From the NCBI RefSeq assembly GCF_900218015.1, contig NZ_UFQQ01000013.1, positions 105,381 through 169,380 of the forward strand: a stretch of 64,000 nucleotides of DNA, written 5' to 3'. Both the position numbers and the translations under genes were made by a program. Of the stretch, positions 50,616 through 58,852 are shown one piece after another; position 1 is the first letter of the stretch; every line of letters starts with the position of its first letter. Origin of the DNA: Rhodopseudomonas pentothenatexigens (GTDB lineage: Bacteria > Pseudomonadota > Alphaproteobacteria > Rhizobiales > Xanthobacteraceae). The notes under the pieces were generated by a model. The model ran no database searches. It was given only the letters and a program-made list of their open reading frames with translations, and was not told the origin of the DNA.

Positions 50616-52397
50616 ATGCTTTCCCTTCGAATCCGTCGATCGCTGGCCGTTGCCCTCACGCTGGTGGCGATGCCGATCGCCGGACAGGCGCTGGCGCAGA
50701 CCCCGGATCATCCCGCCGACAGCGGGGCGCAGTTTCCGACCAGCGAGGATCTGCGGTCGATGACCACCGCGGGCAGCTATCTGGCCGCACGCCACGCCAG
50801 CATCGAGCGCGACGCGGCTTCAGCGGCGGCGTTCTATCGCTCCGCGCTCCGCACCGATCCGAAAAATAATGAATTGCTCGATCGCGCCTTCATCTCCTCG
50901 CTCGCCGAGGGTGATATCGATGAGGCGGTCAAGCTCGCCGATCGCGTGCTGAAGATCGACAAGTCCAATCGGGTTGCGCGGCTGGTGATCGGCATTCGCG
51001 ATCTGAAGACCAAGAAATATTCCGCCGCGGTTCGTAACGTGAACCAGTCGGTGCGCGGCCCGATCACCGATCTGGTCGCCACCTTGATTTCCGGTTGGTC
51101 GATGTACGGTGCCGGCGACGTCAAGGGCGCGGTCGGCAGCATCGACAAGCTCGCCGGACCGGAGTGGTATCCGATCTTCAAGGACCTGCATTCCGGCATG
51201 ATGCTGGAACTGGCCAATCGTCAGAAGGATGCCGGCGAACGGCTGGAGCGCGCCTACAAGCTCGACGATTCGGCGCTGCGCGTGGTCGAGTCCTATGCGC
51301 GCTGGCTGTCGCGCAACAAGAGCGAGGCCGAGGCGCTCGCCGTCTATCAGGCGTTCGACAAGAAGCTGCCCCGTCACCCGCTGATCGAAGACGGCATCCG
51401 CGAGGTCAAGGCGGGCAAAAAGCTGCCGCCGCTGGTCGACAGCCCGCAGGCCGGCGCTGCGGAGGCGCTTTACGGCATCGGCGCCTCACTGACCCGTCGC
51501 GGCGGCGAGGATCTGGCGCTGGTCTATCTGCAGCTCGCTCTCTACCTCGAACCCAACCACGCGCTGGCGCTGCTGGCGCTCGGCGATCTCTACGAGTCGG
51601 TGAAGAAGCCGCAGATGGCGATCAAGGTGTACGAGCGGGTGCCGGCGGCTTCGCCGTTGAAGCGCAACGCCCAGATCCAGCTCGCCACCAATCTCGACGC
51701 TTCGGACCGCAGCGAAGAAGCGATCAATATCCTCAAAGGGGTGATCTCCGAGGACGGCAAAGACATAGAAGCGATCATGGCGCTCGGCAACATCGAGCGC
51801 GGCCGCAAGAAGTTCGCCGACTGCGCCGGCACCTATTCCAGGGGCATCGATGCGCTCACCGGCTCGGAAAAGAACGCCTGGGTGTATTACTACTTCCGCG
51901 GTATCTGCGAGGAGCGCTCCAAGCAGTGGGCCAAGGCCGAGGTCGACCTGAAAAAGGCGCTGCAGATGCAGCCGGACCAGCCGCACGTCCTCAACTATCT
52001 CGGCTATTCCTGGATCGATCAGGGCATCAACCTCGACGAGGCGATGACCATGATCAAGCGCGCGGTCGATCAGCGTCCCGATGACGGCTACATCGTCGAC
52101 TCGCTCGGCTGGGCATACTACCGCATCGGCGACTACGAGAACGCGGTGAAGACGCTGGAACGGGCGATCGAGCTGAAGCCGGAAGACCCGACCATCAACG
52201 ATCATCTCGGTGACGCCTATTGGCGCGTCGGGCGTACGCTCGAGGCGCGCTTTCAATGGGCGCATGCGCGCGACCTCAAGCCCGATCCGGAGGAGTTGCC
52301 GAAGATCGAGGCCAAGATCGCCGGTGGTCTGCCCGACGACGACAAGCCGGCGGCCGCCTCCGCAGACAAGAAGAAAGAAGACGGCAAGGGCGGCTGA
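50616..52397 (+). CDS. TPR-repeat protein, exported
   Basis: A 593-residue protein with a signal peptide (VALTLVAMPIAGQALAQ) and many tetratricopeptide repeats, visible in the C-terminal half as repeated W/Y-x2-L-G-x3-Y patterns (LGYSWIDQGINLDEA, LGWAYYRIGDYENAV, LGDAYWRVGRTLEA). It ends in a Lys/Ala/Asp-rich tail. TPR proteins like this assist cell-envelope assembly; no partner is identified. GGAG precedes ATG 50616. ispE follows 92 bp downstream. Confidence 0.88.
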   Translation: MLSLRIRRSLAVALTLVAMPIAGQALAQTPDHPADSGAQFPTSEDLRSMTTAGSYLAARHASIERDAASAAAFYRSALRTDPKNNELLDRAFISSLAEGDIDEAVKLADRVLKIDKSNRVARLVIGIRDLKTKKYSAAVRNVNQSVRGPITDLVATLISGWSMYGAGDVKGAVGSIDKLAGPEWYPIFKDLHSGMMLELANRQKDAGERLERAYKLDDSALRVVESYARWLSRNKSEAEALAVYQAFDKKLPRHPLIEDGIREVKAGKKLPPLVDSPQAGAAEALYGIGASLTRRGGEDLALVYLQLALYLEPNHALALLALGDLYESVKKPQMAIKVYERVPAASPLKRNAQIQLATNLDASDRSEEAINILKGVISEDGKDIEAIMALGNIERGRKKFADCAGTYSRGIDALTGSEKNAWVYYYFRGICEERSKQWAKAEVDLKKALQMQPDQPHVLNYLGYSWIDQGINLDEAMTMIKRAVDQRPDDGYIVDSLGWAYYRIGDYENAVKTLERAIELKPEDPTINDHLGDAYWRVGRTLEARFQWAHARDLKPDPEELPKIEAKIAGGLPDDDKPAAASADKKKEDGKGG

Positions 52398-52489
52398 AGC
52401 GTCGCGGCGCGATCGCGCGGACGCTCCTAAAAGCGGGGTGGAGCTTCGGTCCGGATTAGATCAGAACCGCGCTCCGGGGAGAATTTTCA

Positions 52490-53389
52490 GTGAGTGACGG
52501 GTCTGCGATGAGCCTGCGCGACGAGGCGCGCGCCAAAGTAAATCTGACGTTGCGTGTGGTCGGCCGCCGTCCCGATGGCTACCACGAGCTCGAAAGCGTG
52601 GTGGCGTTCGCCGATTGCGCCGATCGCCTGAAGCTGCAGCCCGGCCCCGCGCTGAGCCTCGCGACGACCGGCCCCGGCGCGCAGGATTGTGGCGACAGCG
52701 CCGATAATCTGGTGCTGAAGGCGGCGCGGCTGCTCGGCGAGCGGGTGCCGAACCTGACCACCGGCGCCTTCACCCTCGACAAGCATCTGCCGGTCGCGGC
52801 CGGGATCGGCGGCGGTTCGGCCGACGCCGCCGCGGCGCTGCGGCTGCTCGCCCGTGCCAACGATCTGGCGGCCGACGATCCGCGTCTGGTCGAGGCGGCG
52901 CGGCTGACCGGAGCTGACGTGCCGGTCTGCCTGCCGTCCAAGGCCTGCGTGATGACCGGGGTCGGCGAAAAGCTGGCGCCGCTGCCGCTGCCGCGGCTGC
53001 CGACCGTGATGGTCAATCCGCGGGTGCCGGTGGCCACCAAGGATGTATTCACCGCCCTCGGGTTGAAGCCCGGATCGCTGACGGTCGGCGCCACCGACGT
53101 ACTCGCGGCTCCAGTCTGGCCCAAAGCCGGCGCGCCACTTGCCGAGTGGGTCGCGGCGCTCGAGGCCGGCACCAACGACCTCGAAAGGCCGGCGCTGAAA
53201 GTCGAGCCGGTGGTCGGCACCGTGCTGGAGGCGCTGCGCGCGACCGCCGGCGTGCAGCTCGCGCGGATGTCGGGCTCGGGCGCGACCTGCTTTGCACTGT
53301 ATGGCGATGACGCCTCGGCCCGCGCCGCCGCCGCCGCGCTCCGTGCCGCCCAGCCCGGCTGGTGGGTCCACGCCGGCAGCTTGAGCTGA
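52490..53389 (+). CDS. ispE: 4-diphosphocytidyl-2-C-methyl-D-erythritol kinase
   Basis: A 299-residue GHMP kinase of the MEP isoprenoid pathway. The N-terminal ARAKVNLTLRV holds the conserved Lys, PVAAGIGGGSADAAAALR (101-118) is the ATP loop, and MSGSGATCFALY is the C-terminal motif. GTG 52490 has GGGGAGA 6 bases ahead; ATG 52508 is an alternative. It lies near the polyprenyl diphosphate synthase gene, which uses the pathway product, but on the opposite strand. Confidence 0.95.
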   Translation: MSDGSAMSLRDEARAKVNLTLRVVGRRPDGYHELESVVAFADCADRLKLQPGPALSLATTGPGAQDCGDSADNLVLKAARLLGERVPNLTTGAFTLDKHLPVAAGIGGGSADAAAALRLLARANDLAADDPRLVEAARLTGADVPVCLPSKACVMTGVGEKLAPLPLPRLPTVMVNPRVPVATKDVFTALGLKPGSLTVGATDVLAAPVWPKAGAPLAEWVAALEAGTNDLERPALKVEPVVGTVLEALRATAGVQLARMSGSGATCFALYGDDASARAAAAALRAAQPGWWVHAGSLS

Positions 53390-53464
53390 CGGCCGCTTCA
53401 GCGGCGGTCACCCCAGGGCGCGCCCAGCGCGAACCGCGGGATCTCGCAGTTCAGAACATCTCGG

Positions 53465-53499
53465 CATTCCGGATCGCCGCTGCGCGGCGTCCGGAATGA
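53465..53499. repeat. REP-like hairpin (CATTCCGGA type)
   Basis: CATTCCGGATCGCCGC and GCGGCGTCCGGAATG form a strong hairpin between the convergent ispE and polyprenyl synthase genes; it is the same family as 61194-61337 and could terminate both. Confidence 0.65.
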
Positions 53500-53516
53500 C
53501 GGTGCATGGGGCAGGC

Positions 53517-54527
53517 TCAGTGCGAGCGCGCCAGGCAGAACGCTACCACCTGCTCCAGCGCCGTCTTCATCGGAGAGGACGGGAACAGCGCCAGCGCATC
53601 GACCGCCATCGCGCCGTAGTGATGGGCCCGCTGGATGGTGTCGTCGAGCGCGCGATGCTTGGTCATCAGCTTGATCGCCTGATCGAGGTCGGCGTCGGAA
53701 ATCTCGCCGCGCTCCAGCGACTTGATCCAGAACTCGCGCTCGGCGTCGTTGCCGCGGCGGAACGCCAGCACCACCGGCAGGGTGATCTTGCCCTCGCGGA
53801 AGTCGTCGCCGACGTTCTTGCCGAGCTTGGCGGCCTTGCCGCCGTAGTCGAGCACGTCGTCGATCAGCTGGAAGGCGATGCCGATGTTCATGCCGAACGA
53901 GCGGCAGGCCGACTGCTCCGGCTTCGGCCGGTTGGCGATCGCCGGGCCGACCTCGCAGGCCGCGGCGAACAGCTCGGCGGTCTTGCCGCGGATCACCGCC
54001 AGATATTCGTCCTCGGTGGTCGCGGTGTTCTTGGCGGCGGCGAGCTGCATCACCTCGCCCTCGGCGATGGTGGCGGAGGCCGACGACAGGATGTCGAGCG
54101 CGCGCAAGCTGCCGACCTCCACCATCATCCGGAACGCCTGGCCGAGCAGGAAGTCGCCGACCAGCACGCTGGCCTCGTTACCCCACAGCATCCGCGCCGA
54201 CTTCTTGCCGCGGCGCATCTCGCTCTCGTCGACCACGTCGTCGTGCAGCAGCGTCGCGGTGTGCATGAATTCGACCGCGGCGGCGAGCTTGATGTGGCCG
54301 TCGCCGGTGTAGCCGGTGAGGTTCGCCATCGCCAAGGTGAGCATCGGCCGCAGCCGCTTGCCGCCGGACGAGATCAGATGATTGGCGACTTCCGGAATCA
54401 TGGTGACGTCGGAGCCGGTGCGCGACAGGATGGTGGCGTTGACCCGCTCCATGTCCGCCGCGACGAGTTCGACCAACTGGTCGATCGAGGCGGTCGAGGG
54501 GCCCTCGAAGGGTACGATCACGGCCAC
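53517..54527 (-). CDS. Polyprenyl (octaprenyl-type) diphosphate synthase, GTG start
   Basis: A 336-residue trans-prenyltransferase. The first Asp-rich motif is DDVVDE at about residue 96 with two small residues before it, and the second is DDVLD in FQLIDDVLDYGG. It extends IPP/FPP to a long chain for ubiquinone. GTG 54527 with GGAG ahead gives VAVIVPFEG; the longer upstream frame is rejected. Chain length (octa- versus deca-) cannot be decided by eye. Confidence 0.93.
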   Translation of the reverse strand: MAVIVPFEGPSTASIDQLVELVAADMERVNATILSRTGSDVTMIPEVANHLISSGGKRLRPMLTLAMANLTGYTGDGHIKLAAAVEFMHTATLLHDDVVDESEMRRGKKSARMLWGNEASVLVGDFLLGQAFRMMVEVGSLRALDILSSASATIAEGEVMQLAAAKNTATTEDEYLAVIRGKTAELFAAACEVGPAIANRPKPEQSACRSFGMNIGIAFQLIDDVLDYGGKAAKLGKNVGDDFREGKITLPVVLAFRRGNDAEREFWIKSLERGEISDADLDQAIKLMTKHRALDDTIQRAHHYGAMAVDALALFPSSPMKTALEQVVAFCLARSH

Positions 54528-54713
54528 GCTGGGTCTCCAAATTCCGGGGGCGGATGCGGCGAAGCTGCTCGCGCCATCCGCGCCTTGGTCCTCACCGAGG
54601 CGCCGGCCGGCTCGACCATTCCGCGCCTCATTGCGGTTCCTGTATAGCACGGGAACGACCCTGCAACGAGGCGATCGACCCCCGCAACGGTCAGCGCGAG
54701 CTATAATGCAGGG

Positions 54714-54959
54714 ATGACAGGAGAGGCAAGGTTGCGACAACTGCTGAGGACCAACGACGCGGTACTGCTTTCGGCGGTAGGCGCGCTGCTGGACGGTGCC
54801 GGGATCGACCATTTGGTGCTGGACCAAAACATGAGCATTCTCGAAGGCTCTCTCGGGGTGATTCCGCGCCGGATCCTGGTGCCTGACGACGATCTCGCGG
54901 CGGCGCGCCGGCTGTTGACCGACGCCGGCTTGGCGCACGAGCTCACCCCCGATGGCTGA
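54714..54959 (+). CDS. DUF2007-family putative signal-transducing protein
   Basis: An 81-residue protein of the DUF2007 family (LLRTNDAVLLSAVGALLDGAGI, quoted in part; RILVPDDDLAAARRLL). The small alpha/beta fold may bind a ligand, but no function is established. The last codons overlap the TrmN6-like start by 8 bases, so the two are co-translated. It is divergent from the polyprenyl synthase gene with about 190 bp between. Confidence 0.85.
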   Translation: MTGEARLRQLLRTNDAVLLSAVGALLDGAGIDHLVLDQNMSILEGSLGVIPRRILVPDDDLAAARRLLTDAGLAHELTPDG

Positions 54960-55731
54960 AACGGCCGGCGCGGCGGAGCGGAGCGTCACCGAGGACGGCT
55001 TTCTCGGTGGCCGGTTGCGGCTGCGGCAATTTGCTACCGGTCATCGCGCCGGTCATGATGCCGTCCTGCTGGCAGCCTCGACCCGCGCGAGACCGGGCGA
55101 ACGGGTGGTCGAGTTCGGCAGTGGCGTCGGAGCCGCTGGACTGGCGGTGGCGCGTCGCGTCGAGGGGATTGCGGCAGTGCTGGTCGAGATCGACCCGGCT
55201 CTTGCTGCGGTCGCTCGTGACAATGCCCGCCTGAACGGGCTGGTGACGGATATCGTCTGTCTCGATGTTACCGGCCCGGCCGAGGCCTTCGCAGCGGCCG
55301 GGCTTGGTCCCGACAGCGCCGACGTGGTGCTGATGAATCCGCCGTTTCACGATGCTGCCCGGCATCGCGGCTCGCCCGATCCGGCACGGCAGATGGCGCA
55401 TCTGGCAACCGGGACGACGCTTGAGGCCTGGGTTCATGCGGCGCGGCGGCTGCTGAAGTCGGGCGGCACGCTGACGCTGATCTGGCGGGCGGACGGGCTT
55501 GCCGATGTGCTGGGAGTGCTCGGTCGTGGCTTCGGCAGCGTGATGGTGCAGCCGGTGCACGGCAATCCCGACAAGCCGGCGATCCGTATCCTGGTCCGGG
55601 CGACCAAAGGGGGACGCGCGCCACTGGTCCTGCTACCAAGTCTGCTGCTGAACGACCTGTCCGGGCACCCGAACCCGGTCGCCCGGGCGGTGCTGGCGGG
55701 GGAGCAAATTCTGCCGCTGGCGCAGTCCTGA
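54952..55731 (+). CDS. TrmN6-like adenine-N6 methyltransferase
   Basis: A 259-residue Rossmann methyltransferase with motif I VVEFGSGVGAAGLAVA and the N6-adenine motif NPPF in VVLMNPPFHDAA. This fits the tRNA1(Val) A37 N6-methylase (TrmN6/YfiC) group or a ribosomal-protein/rRNA relative. It starts inside DUF2007. Substrate is inferred from the family. Confidence 0.88.
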   Translation: MAETAGAAERSVTEDGFLGGRLRLRQFATGHRAGHDAVLLAASTRARPGERVVEFGSGVGAAGLAVARRVEGIAAVLVEIDPALAAVARDNARLNGLVTDIVCLDVTGPAEAFAAAGLGPDSADVVLMNPPFHDAARHRGSPDPARQMAHLATGTTLEAWVHAARRLLKSGGTLTLIWRADGLADVLGVLGRGFGSVMVQPVHGNPDKPAIRILVRATKGGRAPLVLLPSLLLNDLSGHPNPVARAVLAGEQILPLAQS

Positions 55732-55763
55732 TCAGCGGCTGGGCAAAAACTGCTCGGTTCGGC

Positions 55764-55862
55764 TCACTGCGGTTGCGGCTCGTTGTGCTTGGCGGGCGCC
55801 CTGGTGAGGTGAACGGCCGTCAAAATCGCTCCGATCAACAGCATCAGCAGGTAAATTTTCAT
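55764..55862 (-). CDS. 32-residue single-helix membrane peptide
   Basis: A short frame begins MKIYLLMLLIGAILTAVHLT and ends after a hydrophilic tail (RAPAKHNEPQPQ). GGAGGGACCG gives a strong ribosome site 7-8 bases ahead of ATG 55862. One membrane helix with a short polar end is typical of real bacterial small proteins. It lies in the gap between the TrmN6-like and S49 protease genes on the opposite strand. No homologue is recalled. Confidence 0.55.
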   Translation of the reverse strand: MKIYLLMLLIGAILTAVHLTRAPAKHNEPQPQ

Positions 55863-55976
55863 CGGTCCCTCCGCTGCGTCGTTGCAGCCTCGTCCCTATA
55901 TGAAGCCTGCGTTGCAAAACACGTTCCATACCTACCAAATGGTGATAGCCGCGATGGTCGACAATAGGATGAAGCG

Positions 55977-56879
55977 ATGAGCGAGGCTGCGGTCAGCGGT
56001 CGCAGCGAGCAGGGCTGGCTTGCTGGTTTCGCCAACTGGATTCCGGCGCGATTTCGGCGGGACATTCCGGTGGTGCCGGTGGTCCGCCTGTCGGGCACGA
56101 TCGGTGCGGTGACGCCGCTGCGGCCGGGCCTGACGCTGGCCGGTGTCGCCAAGCTGCTCGACCGCGCGTTCTCCACCCGCAACGCCAAGGCGGTGGCGCT
56201 GGCGATCAATTCGCCGGGCGGCTCGCCGGTGCAGTCGCGGCTGATCTATCTGCGCATCCGCGCGCTCGCCGCCGAGAAGAAGCTGCCGGTCTACGCGTTC
56301 GTCGAGGACGTCGCGGCGTCCGGCGGCTACATGATCGCCTGCGCGGCGGACGAGATCTATTGCGACCCGTCGTCGATCCTCGGCTCGATCGGCGTGGTCG
56401 GCGGCGGCTTCGGCTTTCAGGAAATGATCAGGAAGATCGGCGTCGAGCGCCGGCTCTACACCGCCGGGGAGCGCAAGGCGCAGCTCGATCCGTTCCTGCC
56501 CGAAGACCCGCAGGAGGTCGCCCGGCTGAAGGTGCTGCAACAGGAAATCCACGCGCTGTTCATCGCGCTGGTCAAGGAGAGCCGCGGCGCCCGGCTGAAG
56601 GGTGAGGAGTCGCAATTGTTCACCGGCGAGTACTGGGCCGGCGCCACCTCGGTGTCGCTCGGCCTCGCCGATTCGATCGGCGACCTGCGCGCGGTGCTGC
56701 GCGGCAAGTTCGGCGATACGGTCCGCACCCCGCTGATCTCGCCGCCGACCGGTCTGCTCGCCAATCTGACGCGTAAATCCGGCGGGGCGGAAGCTGCGCT
56801 CGACGGCGTCGCGGCGCTGCCCGAATCGATGATCACGGCGCTGGAAACCCGGGCGATCTGGGCCAAATACGGCTTTTGA
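55977..56879 (+). CDS. S49-family peptidase (SppA/SohB-like)
   Basis: A 300-residue Ser/Lys-dyad peptidase with nucleophile Ser115 in DVAASGGYMIACAADEIYCD (20 residues) and probable general base Lys167 in AGERKAQLDPF. It lacks the second repeat of full SppA and has no clear N-terminal helix, so it may be cytoplasmic or peripheral. Homologues digest signal peptides or phage/membrane proteins. It stands alone. Confidence 0.9.
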   Translation: MSEAAVSGRSEQGWLAGFANWIPARFRRDIPVVPVVRLSGTIGAVTPLRPGLTLAGVAKLLDRAFSTRNAKAVALAINSPGGSPVQSRLIYLRIRALAAEKKLPVYAFVEDVAASGGYMIACAADEIYCDPSSILGSIGVVGGGFGFQEMIRKIGVERRLYTAGERKAQLDPFLPEDPQEVARLKVLQQEIHALFIALVKESRGARLKGEESQLFTGEYWAGATSVSLGLADSIGDLRAVLRGKFGDTVRTPLISPPTGLLANLTRKSGGAEAALDGVAALPESMITALETRAIWAKYGF

Positions 56880-56996
56880 GAGATGCCTTCGGTGGCGGGG
56901 CCGCGCCATTTGGTCCCGCCAGCGTGAGTTGCGAGTGAACGCCCACTGAGCGAAGATGCAACAGGGGCGTGACGCGACTCAGAGAGAGGTTGGACG

Positions 56997-57185
56997 ATGC
57001 CGCCGCTGCTCGTATTGGCTGGAAGTCTGATCGGCATCGCGATGGTGCGCTGGGCATTCCGTACCGCCGGGCGTGTCAATCAGGAGCTGGAAGTCGCCCG
57101 CGCCACGGTGTTCGCCGAGGTCGACCGGGCGACGCTGCCGACGCTGCGGCCCGATCCGGTGACCGGCGCGTATCGTCCAGGTTGA
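56997..57185 (+). CDS. Small hypothetical protein with one membrane helix
   Basis: A 62-residue protein with an N-terminal helix (LLVLAGSLIGIAMVRWAF) and a polar C-terminus ending LRPDPVTGAYRPG. AGAGAGAGG precedes ATG 56997 at good distance. Codon use matches the chromosome. No family recognised; topologically it would face the cytoplasm or periplasm by its C-terminal half. Confidence 0.7.
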   Translation: MPPLLVLAGSLIGIAMVRWAFRTAGRVNQELEVARATVFAEVDRATLPTLRPDPVTGAYRPG

Positions 57186-57279
57186 AGCGTCGGCCGTCCG
57201 GCCGGCGAGGATTTTCCTTGGAATTGCTGACGGATTTCACCGCCGGGCTGCGGCCGGGGCGGCAGCATTGGCCGCAGGG

Positions 57280-57294
57280 TTAAGCTCCCGTTAA
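57280..57294. promoter_or_regulatory. Perfect CtrA box upstream of glyQ
   Basis: TTAAGCTCCCGTTAA is an exact TTAA-N7-TTAA site, 98 bp before the glyQ start. It is one of two perfect CtrA boxes in the window (the other at 61398). The remaining 206-bp gap before glyQ has no gene. Confidence 0.6.
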
Positions 57295-57391
57295 CTGGCG
57301 ATTTGGCCCGTCCATCGCCTTGATTTGCCGGGGCGCGGCCGATACGGTCCGGCCGCTTTTCCAAAAATCCTCGCGAATCCAAAGCCGAATC

Positions 57392-58336
57392 ATGGACCCG
57401 ACGCCTCCGCACATGCGCCCGGAACGTTCGTTCCAGGGCCTGATCCTGACGCTGCAGCGCTTCTGGGCCGATTACGGCTGCGTCATCCTTCAGCCCTACG
57501 ACATGGAAGTCGGCGCCGGCACCTTCCATCCGGCCACCACGCTGCGGGCGCTCGGCCCGAAGCGCTGGAACGCCGCCTATGTGCAGCCGTCGCGGCGGCC
57601 GAAGGACGGCCGCTACGGCGAGAACCCGAACCGGCTGCAGCACTACTATCAGTTCCAGGTGATCCTGAAGCCGTCGCCGCCGAACATCCAGGACCTGTAT
57701 CTGCAATCGCTCGCCGCGATCGGCGTCGACAGCGCGCTGCACGACATCCGCTTCGTCGAGGACGACTGGGAGAGCCCGACGCTGGGCGCCTGGGGGCTTG
57801 GCTGGGAGTGCTGGTGCGACGGCATGGAAGTCTCGCAGTTCACCTACTTCCAGCAGGTCGCCGGCGTCGAATGCGCGCCGGTCGCCGGCGAACTGACCTA
57901 CGGCCTCGAGCGGCTGGCGATGTACGTCCAGGGCATCGACCGGGTCTACGACCTCAACTTCAACGGCCGCGACGGTGCCGACAAGGTCACCTACGGCGAC
58001 GTCTTTCTGCAGGCCGAGAAGGAATACTCGAAGCACAATTTCGAGGTCGCCGACACCGAGATGCTGTTCGAGCAGTTCAAGATGGCGGAGGCCGCCTGCA
58101 GGAAATATCTCGACGCCGGCTGGGTGATGTCCGCCGACGGCGCCAAGCGGGAAGCCCACGCCATGGCGCTGCCGGCCTACGACCAGTGCATCAAGGCCAG
58201 CCACGTCTTCAACCTGCTCGACGCCCGCGGCGTGATCTCCGTCACCGAACGTCAAAGCTACATCCTCCGCGTCCGCGAGCTGGCGAAAGCTTGCGGCGAA
58301 GCCTGGGTGCATACCGAAGCGGGACGGGCGGATTAA
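57392..58336 (+). CDS. glyQ: Glycyl-tRNA synthetase alpha subunit
   Basis: A 314-residue class II synthetase subunit with signature motifs [30 protein letters not shown] and [15 protein letters not shown]. It forms the catalytic part of the alpha2beta2 enzyme. ATG 57392 is the family start MDPTPPHM. glyS should follow closely, but here a DUF559 gene flanked by inverted repeats intervenes, giving a 515-bp gap between glyQ stop and glyS start. Confidence 0.96.
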   Translation: MDPTPPHMRPERSFQGLILTLQRFWADYGCVILQPYDMEVGAGTFHPATTLRALGPKRWNAAYVQPSRRPKDGRYGENPNRLQHYYQFQVILKPSPPNIQDLYLQSLAAIGVDSALHDIRFVEDDWESPTLGAWGLGWECWCDGMEVSQFTYFQQVAGVECAPVAGELTYGLERLAMYVQGIDRVYDLNFNGRDGADKVTYGDVFLQAEKEYSKHNFEVADTEMLFEQFKMAEAACRKYLDAGWVMSADGAKREAHAMALPAYDQCIKASHVFNLLDARGVISVTERQSYILRVRELAKACGEAWVHTEAGRAD

Positions 58337-58347
58337 GAGCGATCTTT

Positions 58348-58411
58348 CTTCACCCTCCCCTGGAGGGGGAGGGTCGCTCGCTGAAAGCGAGCGGGGTGGG
58401 GTGACAGCGGT
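58348..58411 (+). repeat. Left inverted repeat of the DUF559 unit (two-hairpin REP)
   Basis: A 64-bp unit with hairpin ACCCTCCCC-TGGAG-GGGGAGGGT followed by CGCTCGCT-GAA-AGCGAGCG, then GGGGTGGGGTGACAGCGGT. It is the inverted copy of 58766-58829 and ends 6 bases before the DUF559 ATG. Confidence 0.85.
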
Positions 58412-58417
58412 TGCGAC

Positions 58418-58852
58418 ATGGTCAAGCGTCCAATCAGCGACTTCAAGCGCGTCACCGCAAACAAACTGCGGACGAACGGCACTGCTGCCGAAGACATCCT
58501 GTGGCGGCGTTTGCGACAAATGAATGTGGAAGGAAGTCACTTCAGACGGCAGGTGGTGATCGGACCGTACATCGCCGATTTCGCCTGCCTCGCGAAGCGA
58601 CTGATCATCGAGGTTGATGGATCGCAGCACGGCAACGAAGACGGCCTGAAGCGCGACGAGGTGCGAACGAAATGGCTGCAGTCGGAAGGCTACCGGGTGA
58701 TCCGATTTTGGAACAATGATGTGATGAGCAAGACCGACGCCGTGATGGACGCCATCTACAACGCCACCGCTGTCACCCCACCCCGCCTGCCTGCGGCAGG
58801 CGACCCTCCCCCTCCAGGGGAGGGTGAAGCCGTGCGTGGGGAGGACAAATAA
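58418..58852 (+). CDS. DUF559 (VSR-endonuclease-like) protein inserted between glyQ and glyS
   Basis: A 144-residue DUF559 protein of the restriction-endonuclease-like fold. The core runs from about residue 10 to 115 ([49 protein letters not shown]); D, E-x-D in IIEVDG and the following H are candidate catalytic residues. The last ~25 residues are read from the right inverted repeat. The TAA overlaps the glyS ATG. Flanking repeats suggest a mobile or formerly mobile gene-plus-REP unit. Activity unknown. Confidence 0.87.
   Translation: MVKRPISDFKRVTANKLRTNGTAAEDILWRRLRQMNVEGSHFRRQVVIGPYIADFACLAKRLIIEVDGSQHGNEDGLKRDEVRTKWLQSEGYRVIRFWNNDVMSKTDAVMDAIYNATAVTPPRLPAAGDPPPPGEGEAVRGEDK
58766..58829 (-). 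repeat. Right inverted repeat of the DUF559 unit
   Basis: Reverse-complement partner of 58348-58411. Outer parts are the same, but the inner hairpin reads CGCCTGCC-GCA-GGCAGGCG instead of CGCTCGCT-GAA-AGCGAGCG; both arms changed together so pairing is kept. It overlaps the end of the DUF559 frame. Confidence 0.85.

Noticed and set aside
58348..58829. CRISPR-like repeat pair around the DUF559 gene
   Set aside because: Only two copies, inverted rather than direct, with a gene between; no spacers. The same applies to the other REP clusters.
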